A DNA stretch of 64,000 nt from Bacteroidota bacterium (GCA_016722525.1 JADKJB010000003.1:186001-250000), one strand, 5' to 3'. Shown: positions 37,043 through 46,168, numbered from the stretch's first letter. Notes: generated from the letters alone by a model not told the origin. Program-made: numbers and translations.

Positions 37043-38784
37043 AAAAGTATCCCTACTCAGGTTGGGAACCAAATACACACATTGAATTGCAAAACATCGA
37101 TAATGTAACATTTACCATAGGGGGTTCTGCGGCATTAAGAAATAATTTTTCAGGAGCAGCCTATGGAATAAAATCACTGAATAGCAGCCTCAACATCGAA
37201 AACAACCTGTTCACCAACATGGTTCGGGACGATGATCAGTATTATAGAAGCAATGACGGAACCGCAATTCTTGCCTCGACTACTACCGGAAATACCATCA
37301 ACATTTTCGGTGATAACGAATTTGGAGATTCACCACAAGCTATCACTTTTTATGGCAATATTGAAAGTGAAATAAAAGGAAATAGTTTCAGTAATTTGCT
37401 TCGAGGAATAAATATTAACAACAATTCTTCGAATGTTACTATCAATGAAACCAACACTTTCACAAGTGTTTCAACGGCAGTTATTGGGCGCAATATCACC
37501 GGGAATTTTCAGGTTTATGGCAACACATTTGAAAATACAGTGCCGGTAACAATTAGCAGTATGCCTTATAACAGCTTCAATAGCACTGCGGTGACTTTAC
37601 AGAATCCAAATATAGCATCCACAGGTTTAATTCGTGTTTCGGGCAATACAATAGACAATTATCGCATTGGCATTCATGCACGCAATATCCAGTACATAAC
37701 CATTGGAAGTGATCTTTTTACAGCAAATTACGGTACTCCAAATACCATAAATTTTGGTCAAACTGAATTTACTGCAAACCATCGTGGAATATGGTTGGAA
37801 AATTGTCCGGATGCACATGTTCAGCAAAATAATATTTCCAAAACCAACCCTTCCATACCTTTCGGAACGTTTACCGTGGAAGGCATTTTTCATACTTTAA
37901 GTCCCAGAGGATTGATTAATTGGAATGTACTCGATCAAATCCAAATTCCCATTCATATCAGAGATGATTGTTCAGCTACTGAGTTGCATTGCAATAACAT
38001 TAACAATGATCCTGATCCCGGCTTGGGAGTTTTCCTTACCAGTGCAGTATTACCTGATCAAGGTTCCGCCGCAACTCCTTGGAACAACAGATGGTTTGGT
38101 TATGACAATACTACCTTTTTAGGAGTGAATACGGACGCACCGGGTAATCAATTCACCTGGTTTTATCAAACTCCTGGTGTTGAGTTTAATCCCTACCCTG
38201 ATCCTTTTGCAGCATTAAGTCAATCCACATCTTCCACCGGAATTACATGCGCCGTTGAAACCGCCCCCGATGATCCCGATCGTGATGTGCGCTATGGTGA
38301 TATAGTTGAAGATTCACTTTCTTTTGTTGATTATGTAGACGAGTTTACCTACAAATCCAAACAGTATTTATTTGAACAAATTAATGCCGATACCAACTTA
38401 TTGGTCCGGAACACCAGCAAAGATACTTTATTTAGTGAATTCTACTCAAATTTTAAACTATCAAATATTGGATTGTTCTTGCGGGTTGATTCTTTAATTT
38501 TAGCAGGTAATTTTGATACAGCTTTCACTTTAAATAGTTCCATTCTATATACCAATCAAATTGAAACCAATCAGAAAGCAATAAATGGTATATTAGTTAC
38601 TAAAGTATTGCGGGATTCTGTTTTAAATGAATCTGATTCAACTACATTGCAGGAAATAGCAATTCAGGATCCAATTTTGGGTGGTAAGGCGGTGTTTATG
38701 GCTCGAGCAATTCTTTTGAGGAAATTCATGATGTATTACCAGCTCTTAGAACTAGTGCTCAACCCCAATTCTACCTATTCCTAA
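37030..38784 (+). CDS. Giant T9SS surface protein A, part 5 (second beta-helix)
   Basis: 584 codons continuing protein A, with clear beta-helix rungs rich in N ('LNSSLNIENNLFTNM', 'IKGNSFSNLLRGININNNSS', 'FQVYGNTFENTVPVTI', 'IRVSGNTIDNYRIGIHARNI'), then a helical region 'DSLSFVDYVDEFTYKSKQYL'. The tail after about 38716 is out of frame. The frame that matches the family there reads 'EEIHDVLPALRTSAQPQFYL', so an indel lies near 38716. The ATG at 37030 is internal. Confidence 0.72.
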   Translation: MGNLEKYPYSGWEPNTHIELQNIDNVTFTIGGSAALRNNFSGAAYGIKSLNSSLNIENNLFTNMVRDDDQYYRSNDGTAILASTTTGNTINIFGDNEFGDSPQAITFYGNIESEIKGNSFSNLLRGININNNSSNVTINETNTFTSVSTAVIGRNITGNFQVYGNTFENTVPVTISSMPYNSFNSTAVTLQNPNIASTGLIRVSGNTIDNYRIGIHARNIQYITIGSDLFTANYGTPNTINFGQTEFTANHRGIWLENCPDAHVQQNNISKTNPSIPFGTFTVEGIFHTLSPRGLINWNVLDQIQIPIHIRDDCSATELHCNNINNDPDPGLGVFLTSAVLPDQGSAATPWNNRWFGYDNTTFLGVNTDAPGNQFTWFYQTPGVEFNPYPDPFAALSQSTSSTGITCAVETAPDDPDRDVRYGDIVEDSLSFVDYVDEFTYKSKQYLFEQINADTNLLVRNTSKDTLFSEFYSNFKLSNIGLFLRVDSLILAGNFDTAFTLNSSILYTNQIETNQKAINGILVTKVLRDSVLNESDSTTLQEIAIQDPILGGKAVFMARAILLRKFMMYYQLLELVLNPNSTYS

Positions 38785-38796
38785 AGCCAAAAATCA

Positions 38797-39040
38797 TCAT
38801 TTGCACTTGTTCCAAATCCGGCCACCGATAGGTGTGAAATCCGTTTTTTTAAATATGGAGCATGATTTTATATTAGAAATAAGAAACAGTGTGGGGCAAC
38901 TAATTTACTATAAAAAGATTGCAGCAAAAACTTCGTCGTTCGAAATTGCACTGACCCAAATTAACTCCGGTTTCTATCTGGTTTCAATAAATGATGGAGT
39001 TGCTATTTTTGATCAGAAAAAATTGGTAATAGCTAAATAA
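38797..39040 (+). CDS. Giant T9SS surface protein A, part 6 (type A sorting domain)
   Basis: The C-terminal T9SS type A sorting domain of protein A. 'SFALVPNPATDRCEIRF' at 38797 is the typical PNPA start, followed after a T-run indel near 38845 by 'LNMEHDFILEIRNSVGQLIY', 'INSGFYLVSINDG' and the basic end 'DQKKLVIAK'. This domain directs export through the type IX system and anchoring or release at the cell surface. The next gene starts 6 bp later, with no terminator between. Confidence 0.82.
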
Positions 39041-39046
39041 TAAATC

Positions 39047-40579
39047 ATGAAAATGAAACTGTTCATACATATTATTTGCTTATTCCTAATTGCATCTCAA
39101 CACACAAATGCACAAAAGCGAAACAATGTTTGGTGTTTTGGTGATTCTACAGGAATAGATTTCAATAACGGTCCAATACCCATCACCACTTCATTGAATA
39201 CACGAGGAAGTTGTGTCAGCTATTGTGATACGACAGGACAATTGCAATTGTACGCATCCACCGGCGATAACAATGACTTTACTAATTTTCCTTTTTATGC
39301 AAGGGTATTTAATAGTTCAAATTTGTTAGTTGCAAATGGTGATTCTATACGTGGAATAGGTTGGTACAAGGAACTTGTTCTCATTCCGATGCCGGATGAT
39401 TCTATGAAATATTATCTTTTCAGCATCGGAGTCACCTCAGGTCCCGGATTTAGTTACTCGATTATTGATATGGCACAAAATGGGGGATTGGGGGAAGTTG
39501 TGCAGAAGAATGTGATATTGGAAAGTTTCTATGTTGTTGATGGTTTGAGTGCCGTTAAACATGGAAATGGAAGGGATTGGTGGATTGTATTAAGAAATGC
39601 TTCAGTTTATTCAAATGATCAGTATGTGTATTTGGTCACCCATAATGGAATTTCAATTCCATTAATTCAATCAGTAGGTAGTGATAACCATACGAATGCT
39701 GGTCGGTATGAATTTGCTCCCGAAGGCAATAAATTAATTTATATTACTTATACCGGACTCTTGGAATTGTACGATTTCGACCGATGTACTGGTTTTATCA
39801 GCAATCCAATTACCATTCAGCCCACACCTACTTCAGCTCCTTATGGATGGTTTATAGGATGTGAATTTTCTGCGAGTGGAAGATTTTTGTATGTGAGTAC
39901 AAATCATCCAACTGTAAGTGTATTAATTCAGTATGATTTATGGTCATCCAATCCGGCAGCAACATGTGATACTTTAGAATTTAGTTCAATTCCACAAATA
40001 TCAAATGGATTTTTAAAAAGAGGTCCTGATCAGAAAATTTACTTTAGTAAGTCTTGGGAATGCGGTGCTTTTCCTGATTGCTATCCTTATCCAGATAGCG
40101 TTTACAATTACGTAAACATGAATCTGAGTGTAATTAATTACCCCGATAGTTTAGGAACTGCCTGTGGCTATGCGCCATTTAGTTTTTACCTTGGAGGCAA
40201 GAGAACATATTATGGCCTCCCCAACAATCCCGATTATGACATGCCCGCCCTGGCAGGCAGCCCATGCGATACACTGGTCAGCATAAACGAACCTGCAAGC
40301 TCAGGTAGCTCTAACGCCAACCTACACGTGTATTACGCACCCGACTGGGAGAAAGCCTTTATAAATGTCGATAAGCTAAAAGGAAAAAATTACCGGTTAC
40401 GAATGGTAGATGTATTAGGAAAAGAAGTGTACGCTGAAAGTGGTGTTTTAAATTCACCATATTTTACAAAAAATTTGAATTGTGCATCATTTGCGAAGGG
40501 GATGTATTTGATAACTTTTGAGACCGATAGCTATCGGTCGGAGAGGGAGCGAATGGTGAAGAAGTTTGTGGTGGAGTGA
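39047..40579 (+). CDS. T9SS-secreted propeller-like protein, copy 1
   Basis: 510 residues with a signal peptide ending HTNAQ. The body contains beta-propeller-like motifs: 'NVWCFGDSTGIDF', 'GRDWWIVLRNA', 'ELYDFDRCTGFISNPITIQ', 'FSASGRFLYVSTNHP' (PD40/WD40-style blades), then 'NNPDYDMPALAGSPCDTL'. A T9SS type A sorting domain follows ('LHVYYAPDWEKAFINVDKLK' to 'GMYLITFETD' and 'KKFVVE'). Members of this Bacteroidota family have no known ligand. It is cotranscribed with surface protein A (6-bp gap) and paralogous to 43778-45277. It has a short insertion encoded by an 18-bp palindrome at 40522-40539. Confidence 0.82.
   Translation: MKMKLFIHIICLFLIASQHTNAQKRNNVWCFGDSTGIDFNNGPIPITTSLNTRGSCVSYCDTTGQLQLYASTGDNNDFTNFPFYARVFNSSNLLVANGDSIRGIGWYKELVLIPMPDDSMKYYLFSIGVTSGPGFSYSIIDMAQNGGLGEVVQKNVILESFYVVDGLSAVKHGNGRDWWIVLRNASVYSNDQYVYLVTHNGISIPLIQSVGSDNHTNAGRYEFAPEGNKLIYITYTGLLELYDFDRCTGFISNPITIQPTPTSAPYGWFIGCEFSASGRFLYVSTNHPTVSVLIQYDLWSSNPAATCDTLEFSSIPQISNGFLKRGPDQKIYFSKSWECGAFPDCYPYPDSVYNYVNMNLSVINYPDSLGTACGYAPFSFYLGGKRTYYGLPNNPDYDMPALAGSPCDTLVSINEPASSGSSNANLHVYYAPDWEKAFINVDKLKGKNYRLRMVDVLGKEVYAESGVLNSPYFTKNLNCASFAKGMYLITFETDSYRSERERMVKKFVVE
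40522..40539. repeat. 18-bp perfect palindrome inside the sorting domain
   Basis: GACCGATAGCTATCGGTC lies in frame in the C-terminal domain of propeller copy 1. Copy 2 lacks it, giving about seven extra residues (SYRSERE) here. It resembles the CCGATAGCTATCGG palindromes repeated in some Bacteroidota genomes. Confidence 0.75.
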
Positions 40580-40922
40580 GAAAATCAGCCTCAGCTTCAT
40601 GTTTTCCAAACACAATTCAATTTCTATTTCAAAGTCAGAAATAGCTCAATTAATTTTAAAGGCGAAACCATCAAACAAAACGGTCCCTATTAAAAACTAT
40701 TTTAACACTAAAAGCTTCAAAAACACGATAACATTTAGTATCTCTATGCCCAATTATTCATTAGTGTCAACCAGTGCAGTGCGTGGTGTATTGGTATGGG
40801 TAGATGATGTATATTTGAAGAAATATGACAGTGCGCAGAATTTAATTAGTGATGGGGGTGTGGAGCATACAACAAAAGTACTTTCTCCGTTAACCCTGAG
40901 GTGGCTAATATTTGGTATATGA
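40566..40922 (+). pseudogene. 5'-truncated surface protein B, first fragment
   Basis: From 40685 this reads sequence nearly identical to codons of surface protein A (36070 onward: 'PIKNYFNTKSFKNTITFSI', 'VRGVLVWVDDVYLKKYDSAQ'). The upstream 105 bp (40580-40684) are unrelated and give no signal peptide. The frame is lost at the A-run 40874-40877 (four A's; the duplicate at 36259-36263 has five), so the fragment joins the next one by adding one A. The copy has no visible start of its own. Confidence 0.75.
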
Positions 40923-43723
40923 CCAATGCACAAGATATATCAGCTTATTCTACTTTGGATGCAGCCAGCCAAGGAGTACCTGCGGAGGTAAATGCCAACA
41001 GTACCACCTCAGAGCGCAAGTCAGGATTTCAAGCCATCAGGTTAAAATTGCCAGGTTTATGGGAGGGAAATATGACTCCTCCAAGCAATGTATTCTATGG
41101 TTCTATCCAGCCTTTTCTAGGTCAACAGGCTCCAGCCAATGGAGAGGTAGTATCGGCGGCTGTAGATTTTGACATACGCGAATTTATTGATTGCGATGAT
41201 TTTGAAAACGCTCCTTTCAATTACACAGCGTGGATTCCAGCCAATGCAAATAGCACCCAAACCGATGAGAATTTTTTAGTGGATCAAACTATTACATTAA
41301 GCAGCGGTGATATTTTAATTTTGGAAGGCACTAATTTACTTTTTATAAATCCAACTTTATCCTCTCCTTTTAAAATAGAAGTTCCAACTGGAGCTACCTT
41401 ATTGCTGGAGTCTTCAACCAACAATACTACAACTATTTCAGGCTGTAAAACCATGTGGCAGGGCATTGAAGTGACAGGAGAGGGTAAAGTAACAATAAAC
41501 ACCGCATCAGTCATTGAAGATGCGGTACAAGGAGTAAAAGTACTAGGTGATGTAAACAATAGTGCTAATGCAGAAATCGAAATTTCACAAGCAACATTTA
41601 AAAACAACCGGGAGAGCATTCATTTGGAAAACGATGATTTTTCAAATACAGATATAACAGTCGCGAGTTGTTATTTTACTTGCGAAACAGGGAGGTTATT
41701 GAAAGTACCGTTTATTGGAGCGATTGTAGAGCAGCACATTTATCTGGACGAAGTCATGAATGTAAAAATAGGAGGTTCGTTTCCTACTCACAATCGATTC
41801 AACAATGCCCTTCAAGCAATTTATGCTAAAAACAGTTCACTGGTGTTGTTTTATTGTGACTTCGACACCTTGATTGATTTTAGGAGTTACCCTTTGCAAC
41901 GCGGCACAGGATTAGTGGCCTGGAATTATAGTTCTACTCCAAGAACAATTAAAGTTGGTTCTACGGGAGGATCCTCACAAAACAACTGCAGGTTCCGGCT
42001 GTTAAAAGATGGTATAGTGATAGGTGGGAACATTAATTTAGAAGTCACCAACAATAGCTTTAAGAACATTGCCAATAAAGGAATCACGATTTCAAATGGC
42101 TATTCATTAAATAGTTTTCAAATAGACAATAACTTGTTTCAAAACATTAGAATTGGAAACAGCTACAGGGGCTTATCCGCAAGTGAGATCATAATTTTTG
42201 AAAATGATTATGTAAACACCGATTATTCTGGTGCAACAAATTTTAGATTCTATAATACTGCAATTACATTGCAAAATTATACTGATCTTGCCAATCAAAA
42301 TGTGCAGGTATTTTCAAACACCATTACCGACTGTCGTATTGGAATCCTCGCGAATACTATTCCCGGTATTGTTATTGGAAGTTATGATAGCAATGGTGGC
42401 TCGCTCCCCAATTTAATTAATTTCAACCTTGGCAATGGTACTGACCTGAACAGTTACCATACAGGCATTTGGTTGCAAAATAGTTCCAATGCTGTAATTA
42501 AAGAAAATTTCATTATTAATAATGCACTAATTACTACCAATCCTGAGCTTGTTCGTGGAATTGTAGCTGATAATTCCACAAGTTTGAATATTTGTGGAAA
42601 TACACTAGATAAATTAGGCTTTGCCATGCAATTTGAAGGGAATTGTCAACTTTCTGAACTCAAGAATAATATAATAAGTGACTACTTCACTGGTATTAAT
42701 TATGTGGATGGTCAGTTTACTGATCAGGGAACTCACGCTGAACCGTGGAATAATACCTGGACCCAGACTACAACGAATACTAATTTACAGAAAGTTGATG
42801 GAAATTTAGTTCCAACTGGTGCATTCGGATGGTCATTTCAGGGGCTGGATGATCCAGGGAATGATTTCAGCCCGAATCCTTATAATGCAGCTGTTGTGAA
42901 TCCTGATCCAAATGCCTCCACAACCAATTCAATTATTTGTGAAGCAGAGACCCTGTTAGTAGCAAACATCGATAGAGATTTGGTGTATGGACCGGTGGTT
43001 GCAGATACCATTACATATTTGGACAATCAGGACAATTACCGTTACCTGGCAAGAGCTGCATTATTTAGGTTATTATCTGCAAATCCGGGATTGATAACTA
43101 TAAGCAGTCCTTTGGATTCTGTTTTCGGTGCCTTTTATGATGAAATGAGATTTGAAAATATAGGAAAATTTGATTCGGTACAATTAGCAATAAACACAAA
43201 TGAACTTGTAGATGCAGAAGCCATTAATGATGCAATTGATGATGATAACACAATCGAAGCTAACAATAAATTTATAAATGCTATTCTAATCAACAAAATC
43301 GCAGCTGGTATTGAACTGGATCATTCAGATTCTACTGCATTGGAGTCAATTTTCGAGCAACATTGGAAAGAAGGAGGGCTTGCAGTTTACAGTGCTGCAA
43401 CTTTGTTGTTTGAAGAGTATTACACCACAGGATATAGCTTACGAGAACAAGGAACAATTGCTATTACTGATATAGCTAAACACCCACTTCAGAAGAAAGA
43501 TTTAGGAATCTATCCCAATCCCGCAAAAGGCAAAATATTCTTCAGTCGCATTTTACCTCCAACCGCCATTGTAAAATTATTTGATGCATCAGGAAGGCTG
43601 ATTGTAACCGGAACCACTTCAAATGAACTGGATATTAGTGGAATCGAAGATGGCTATTACTTATTGAAAGTTTATGAAAATGAAAAGGATATTTACTACA
43701 AAAATGTAGTGATCTTAAATTAA
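40901..43723 (+). CDS. Surface protein B, beta-helix and T9SS sorting domain (5'-truncated copy)
   Basis: 940 codons, a partial paralogue of protein A. Up to about 41172 it is nearly identical to A (36280-36558). It then diverges into its own beta-helix ('TMWQGIEVTGEGKVTINTAS', 'LEVTNNSFKNIANKGITISN', 'VQVFSNTITDCRIGILANTI') and a helical part ('RDLVYGPVVADTITYLDNQD') that corresponds to A's 'RDVRYGDIVEDSLSFVDYVD'. It ends in a T9SS type A domain ('LGIYPNPAKGKIFF' to 'YYKNVVILN'). It lacks the N-terminal 4 kb of A, including the signal peptide, so it may be silent. A terminator follows at 43735. Confidence 0.78.
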   Translation: MANIWYMTNAQDISAYSTLDAASQGVPAEVNANSTTSERKSGFQAIRLKLPGLWEGNMTPPSNVFYGSIQPFLGQQAPANGEVVSAAVDFDIREFIDCDDFENAPFNYTAWIPANANSTQTDENFLVDQTITLSSGDILILEGTNLLFINPTLSSPFKIEVPTGATLLLESSTNNTTTISGCKTMWQGIEVTGEGKVTINTASVIEDAVQGVKVLGDVNNSANAEIEISQATFKNNRESIHLENDDFSNTDITVASCYFTCETGRLLKVPFIGAIVEQHIYLDEVMNVKIGGSFPTHNRFNNALQAIYAKNSSLVLFYCDFDTLIDFRSYPLQRGTGLVAWNYSSTPRTIKVGSTGGSSQNNCRFRLLKDGIVIGGNINLEVTNNSFKNIANKGITISNGYSLNSFQIDNNLFQNIRIGNSYRGLSASEIIIFENDYVNTDYSGATNFRFYNTAITLQNYTDLANQNVQVFSNTITDCRIGILANTIPGIVIGSYDSNGGSLPNLINFNLGNGTDLNSYHTGIWLQNSSNAVIKENFIINNALITTNPELVRGIVADNSTSLNICGNTLDKLGFAMQFEGNCQLSELKNNIISDYFTGINYVDGQFTDQGTHAEPWNNTWTQTTTNTNLQKVDGNLVPTGAFGWSFQGLDDPGNDFSPNPYNAAVVNPDPNASTTNSIICEAETLLVANIDRDLVYGPVVADTITYLDNQDNYRYLARAALFRLLSANPGLITISSPLDSVFGAFYDEMRFENIGKFDSVQLAINTNELVDAEAINDAIDDDNTIEANNKFINAILINKIAAGIELDHSDSTALESIFEQHWKEGGLAVYSAATLLFEEYYTTGYSLREQGTIAITDIAKHPLQKKDLGIYPNPAKGKIFFSRILPPTAIVKLFDASGRLIVTGTTSNELDISGIEDGYYLLKVYENEKDIYYKNVVILN

Positions 43724-43734
43724 TTTAAAAAACT

Positions 43735-43766
43735 GCCCGCATGAAAACAAATTCATGCGGGCTTTT
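43735..43766 (+). terminator. Intrinsic terminator between surface protein B and propeller copy 2
   Basis: GCCCGCATGAA (43735-43745) pairs perfectly with TTCATGCGGGC (43752-43762) around AACAAA, followed by TTTT. Surface protein A and propeller copy 1 have no such stop between them. Confidence 0.9.
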
Positions 43767-43777
43767 AGAAAAAAAAT

Positions 43778-45277
43778 ATGAAACAATGCTTATTAATTAT
43801 TTTAATTTTTACTACCTGTAACGTTCACTCTCAAAATCGAAACTCGGTCTGGTGTTTTGGCGACAGTGCAGGAATTGATTTTTCATCTGGAACAGGTGTA
43901 CCCATCTTAAGTGGCATGGACGGTCGAGGTAGTTGTGCAAGTATTGCAGATACAAATGGGAATTTACTTTTTTATGCAAATACCAGATCCGCAAATGGCA
44001 ATTATTCAGCATTGGTTTTTGATTCTACTCATTCGGTAATGCTTAACGGAGATTCAATTTTTGGTCAGGGATGGTATCAGGAGGTAGTAATTGTTCCCAA
44101 CCCTGCAAATGATAGTACCTACTATTTATTTTCAATTGGAGTTGCTAGTGGTAGTTTTGGACTTTACTATAGTATCGTTGATATGCGACTCAACGCCGGC
44201 CTTGGGGCCGTCACCACCAAAAATGTTCAACTGCAAAGTTTCGCAATGGTTGATTGCATTAATGCCGTCAAGCATGGTAATGGCAGGGACTGGTGGCTTA
44301 TTTTTAGAAAATCAGAATTCCCGAATTCAAGTAATAACGATTGGTACTCTTATTTAATAACACCAACTGGCATTCAGAATTTTTCAATCCAATCTATTGG
44401 TGTTCAAAACAGAACTAATCTAGGACATATAAGCTTTTCTCCGAATGCTGATAAGATGGTTTTTTGTAGTCTCCAGGATGTTATTGAACTTTTCGATTTT
44501 GACAGATGTACAGGGGTGTTAAGTAATCCCATTACAATACAAGACGATCCAGGTATGATACCCTCTAAATACACATGGAGTTGTGAATTTTCACCCGATG
44601 CTAGTAAGTTGTATGTGAGTACGAACTTAGATACCTCCTACCTATTTCAATATGATTTAAATGCGGCAAATATTTCTGCTACTAAGGATACATTATGGGA
44701 ACTAAAAAATATACCTTCAGCATGTGGTGCATTAAAATTGGCCCCAGACAACAAAATTTATTTGTCTAATTGGTATTATGATTTTTTTAATAATCCTTAT
44801 CCGTATCAAGATTCTGTATTTAATACATATAACATGAATTTGTCTGTAATTAATCAACCTGATAGCTTGGGAACGGTCTGTGATTTTCAGCCGTACAGTT
44901 TTTACTTGGGAGGAAAGCGAACTTATTTGGGGTTGCCGAATAACCCTGATTATGATATGCCGGCATTGGCGGGATCACCATGTGACACACTGGCTGGAAT
45001 CAATGAAGCAATAATTCAAACACAGCAATCAACACTGAATGTGTACTACTCACCCAACTGGCAAACGGCGTTTATTAATGCGGATAAATTGAAAGGGAAT
45101 AATTGCAAACTACAAGTTTTTGATGCTGTAGGAAAAATGGTTTTTGAGGAGCAATCGAAGATACAGCCACCCTATTATACGAAAAATTTAAATTGTATAA
45201 ATTTTAAGAAAGGTGTTTATCTTGTGGTGCTTCAAACTGATGTGGAAAGACTGGTGAAGAAGTTTGTTGTGGAGTAA
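43778..45277 (+). CDS. T9SS-secreted propeller-like protein, copy 2
   Basis: 499 residues, paralogous to 39047-40579 along the whole length. It has a signal peptide ending NVHSQ, then 'SVWCFGDSAGIDF', 'KHGNGRDWWLIF', 'ELFDFDRCTGVLSNPITIQ', 'FSPDASKLYVSTNLD', and the block 'NNPDYDMPALAGSPCDTL' identical in copy 1. It ends with a T9SS type A sorting domain ('LNCINFKKGVYLVVLQTD', 'VKKFVVE'). It has its own start after a terminator, so it needs a separate promoter, which I cannot locate in the 11-bp gap. Confidence 0.82.
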   Translation: MKQCLLIILIFTTCNVHSQNRNSVWCFGDSAGIDFSSGTGVPILSGMDGRGSCASIADTNGNLLFYANTRSANGNYSALVFDSTHSVMLNGDSIFGQGWYQEVVIVPNPANDSTYYLFSIGVASGSFGLYYSIVDMRLNAGLGAVTTKNVQLQSFAMVDCINAVKHGNGRDWWLIFRKSEFPNSSNNDWYSYLITPTGIQNFSIQSIGVQNRTNLGHISFSPNADKMVFCSLQDVIELFDFDRCTGVLSNPITIQDDPGMIPSKYTWSCEFSPDASKLYVSTNLDTSYLFQYDLNAANISATKDTLWELKNIPSACGALKLAPDNKIYLSNWYYDFFNNPYPYQDSVFNTYNMNLSVINQPDSLGTVCDFQPYSFYLGGKRTYLGLPNNPDYDMPALAGSPCDTLAGINEAIIQTQQSTLNVYYSPNWQTAFINADKLKGNNCKLQVFDAVGKMVFEEQSKIQPPYYTKNLNCINFKKGVYLVVLQTDVERLVKKFVVE

Positions 45278-45310
45278 GAAAATAAATAATTCAGCAAGAA
45301 AACAATAGTT

Positions 45311-45484
45311 GTAGAGACACAATGCCTTGTGTCCATTGGAGAAGAGAAAATTTAATGTATCCAACTTCTGTTTTATTAATGAAACATTCAACTCTATCGC
45401 GCTAAGCAGACCTTACAGGTGGAATTTTGTAAACGAAATATTTTAGTAAAATACCCACCTTTCAGGACTGAGGCATTGTGTCTC
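45311..45484. repeat. Inverted repeat GAGACACAATGCC
   Basis: GAGACACAATGCC near 45314-45326 is followed by its own internal complement (TTGTGTCC). It recurs inverted as GGCATTGTGTCTC near 45471-45483. It resembles a REP/MITE-type end pair flanking about 145 bp. Confidence 0.65.
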
Positions 45485-45606
45485 CCACTGAAGAAATATT
45501 TTGTTGCATGCTACTTCTTTTCATTAATGAAAGGTTTAACTTCATCGCGCTAAGCAGACCTATTTTCACTCCACAAACGTTCAATTTTATCGCGCTAAGC
45601 AGACCT
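45397..45606. repeat. Three copies of a 17-bp repeat (TCGCGCTAAGCAGACCT)
   Basis: Exact copies are at 45397-45413, 45545-45561 and 45590-45606. Copies 1 and 3 continue TACAGGTGGA and are followed about 40 bp later by CCACCTTTCAG or CCACCTGTCAG. This gives imperfect inverted pairs with ACAGGTGG. Confidence 0.85.
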
Positions 45607-45671
45607 TACAGGTGGAGTACAGTGAACGAAATGTTTCTGAACAATAGCCACCTGTCAGAACTGCGGCTATG

Positions 45672-45731
45672 ATTGGTTTTGCAAAAGGAATTTATATTGT
45701 GGTATTGGAAACGAATAAAGTACAGTCGTTT
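45672..45731 (+). pseudogene. Remnant of a T9SS sorting-domain C-terminus
   Basis: The frame from 45672 reads 'IGFAKGIYIVVLETNKVQSF', closely resembling the ends of both propeller proteins ('FAKGMYLITFETD', 'FKKGVYLVVLQTD'). There is no start or upstream coding sequence. It suggests a third, deleted member of the same family. Confidence 0.7.
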
Positions 45732-46168
45732 ATGATTCTCGTATGGCATAGCATAAAACGAACCTTTAGTTGGCTAACGAGAAGATGTGAAAGTTATGAT
45801 TTTTGGAAATCGTTGCTGAAGTATCTATTTCCTTTCAAAAAAATATAAATTTTTAAGAGCATTGCTTTAAAGCCAAAACTCTTTACAGACACACCATAAC
45901 CCCGGGTTACACAATGCTAACTTAATAACTTTTTTTCATTATTTCATATCGTTGAAAAAGATAAGTTTGAATCAAAAGCAGATTAGTTTTCTAATTTGTT
46001 GTGAAAAATTAGTATGAAAAAGGATGTTACTAAATTCAAAAAAAAATTGTCTATTGAAAAACTTAATATTTGATTGATCCCAATTTGGGAATAGTACATT
46101 TAAAGTAAAAAAGAACAACTTTTTGCAATTCATTTCATAAAAACTTTCTTAAGCGCATTTCAACTCAT

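Larger units (their letters stand above)
45278..46168. other. Repeat-rich intergenic region, about 890 bp
   Basis: Contains a GAGACACAATGCC motif and its inverse, three copies of TCGCGCTAAGCAGACCT, and a T9SS sorting-domain remnant near 45672. From 45850 to 46168 the sequence is AT-rich and I see no feature in it. Confidence 0.7.

Noticed and set aside
45478..45672. 64-codon ORF inside the repeat cluster
   Set aside because: Its residues (FNFIALSRPI repeats) come directly from the 17-bp repeat and carry no protein family signal.
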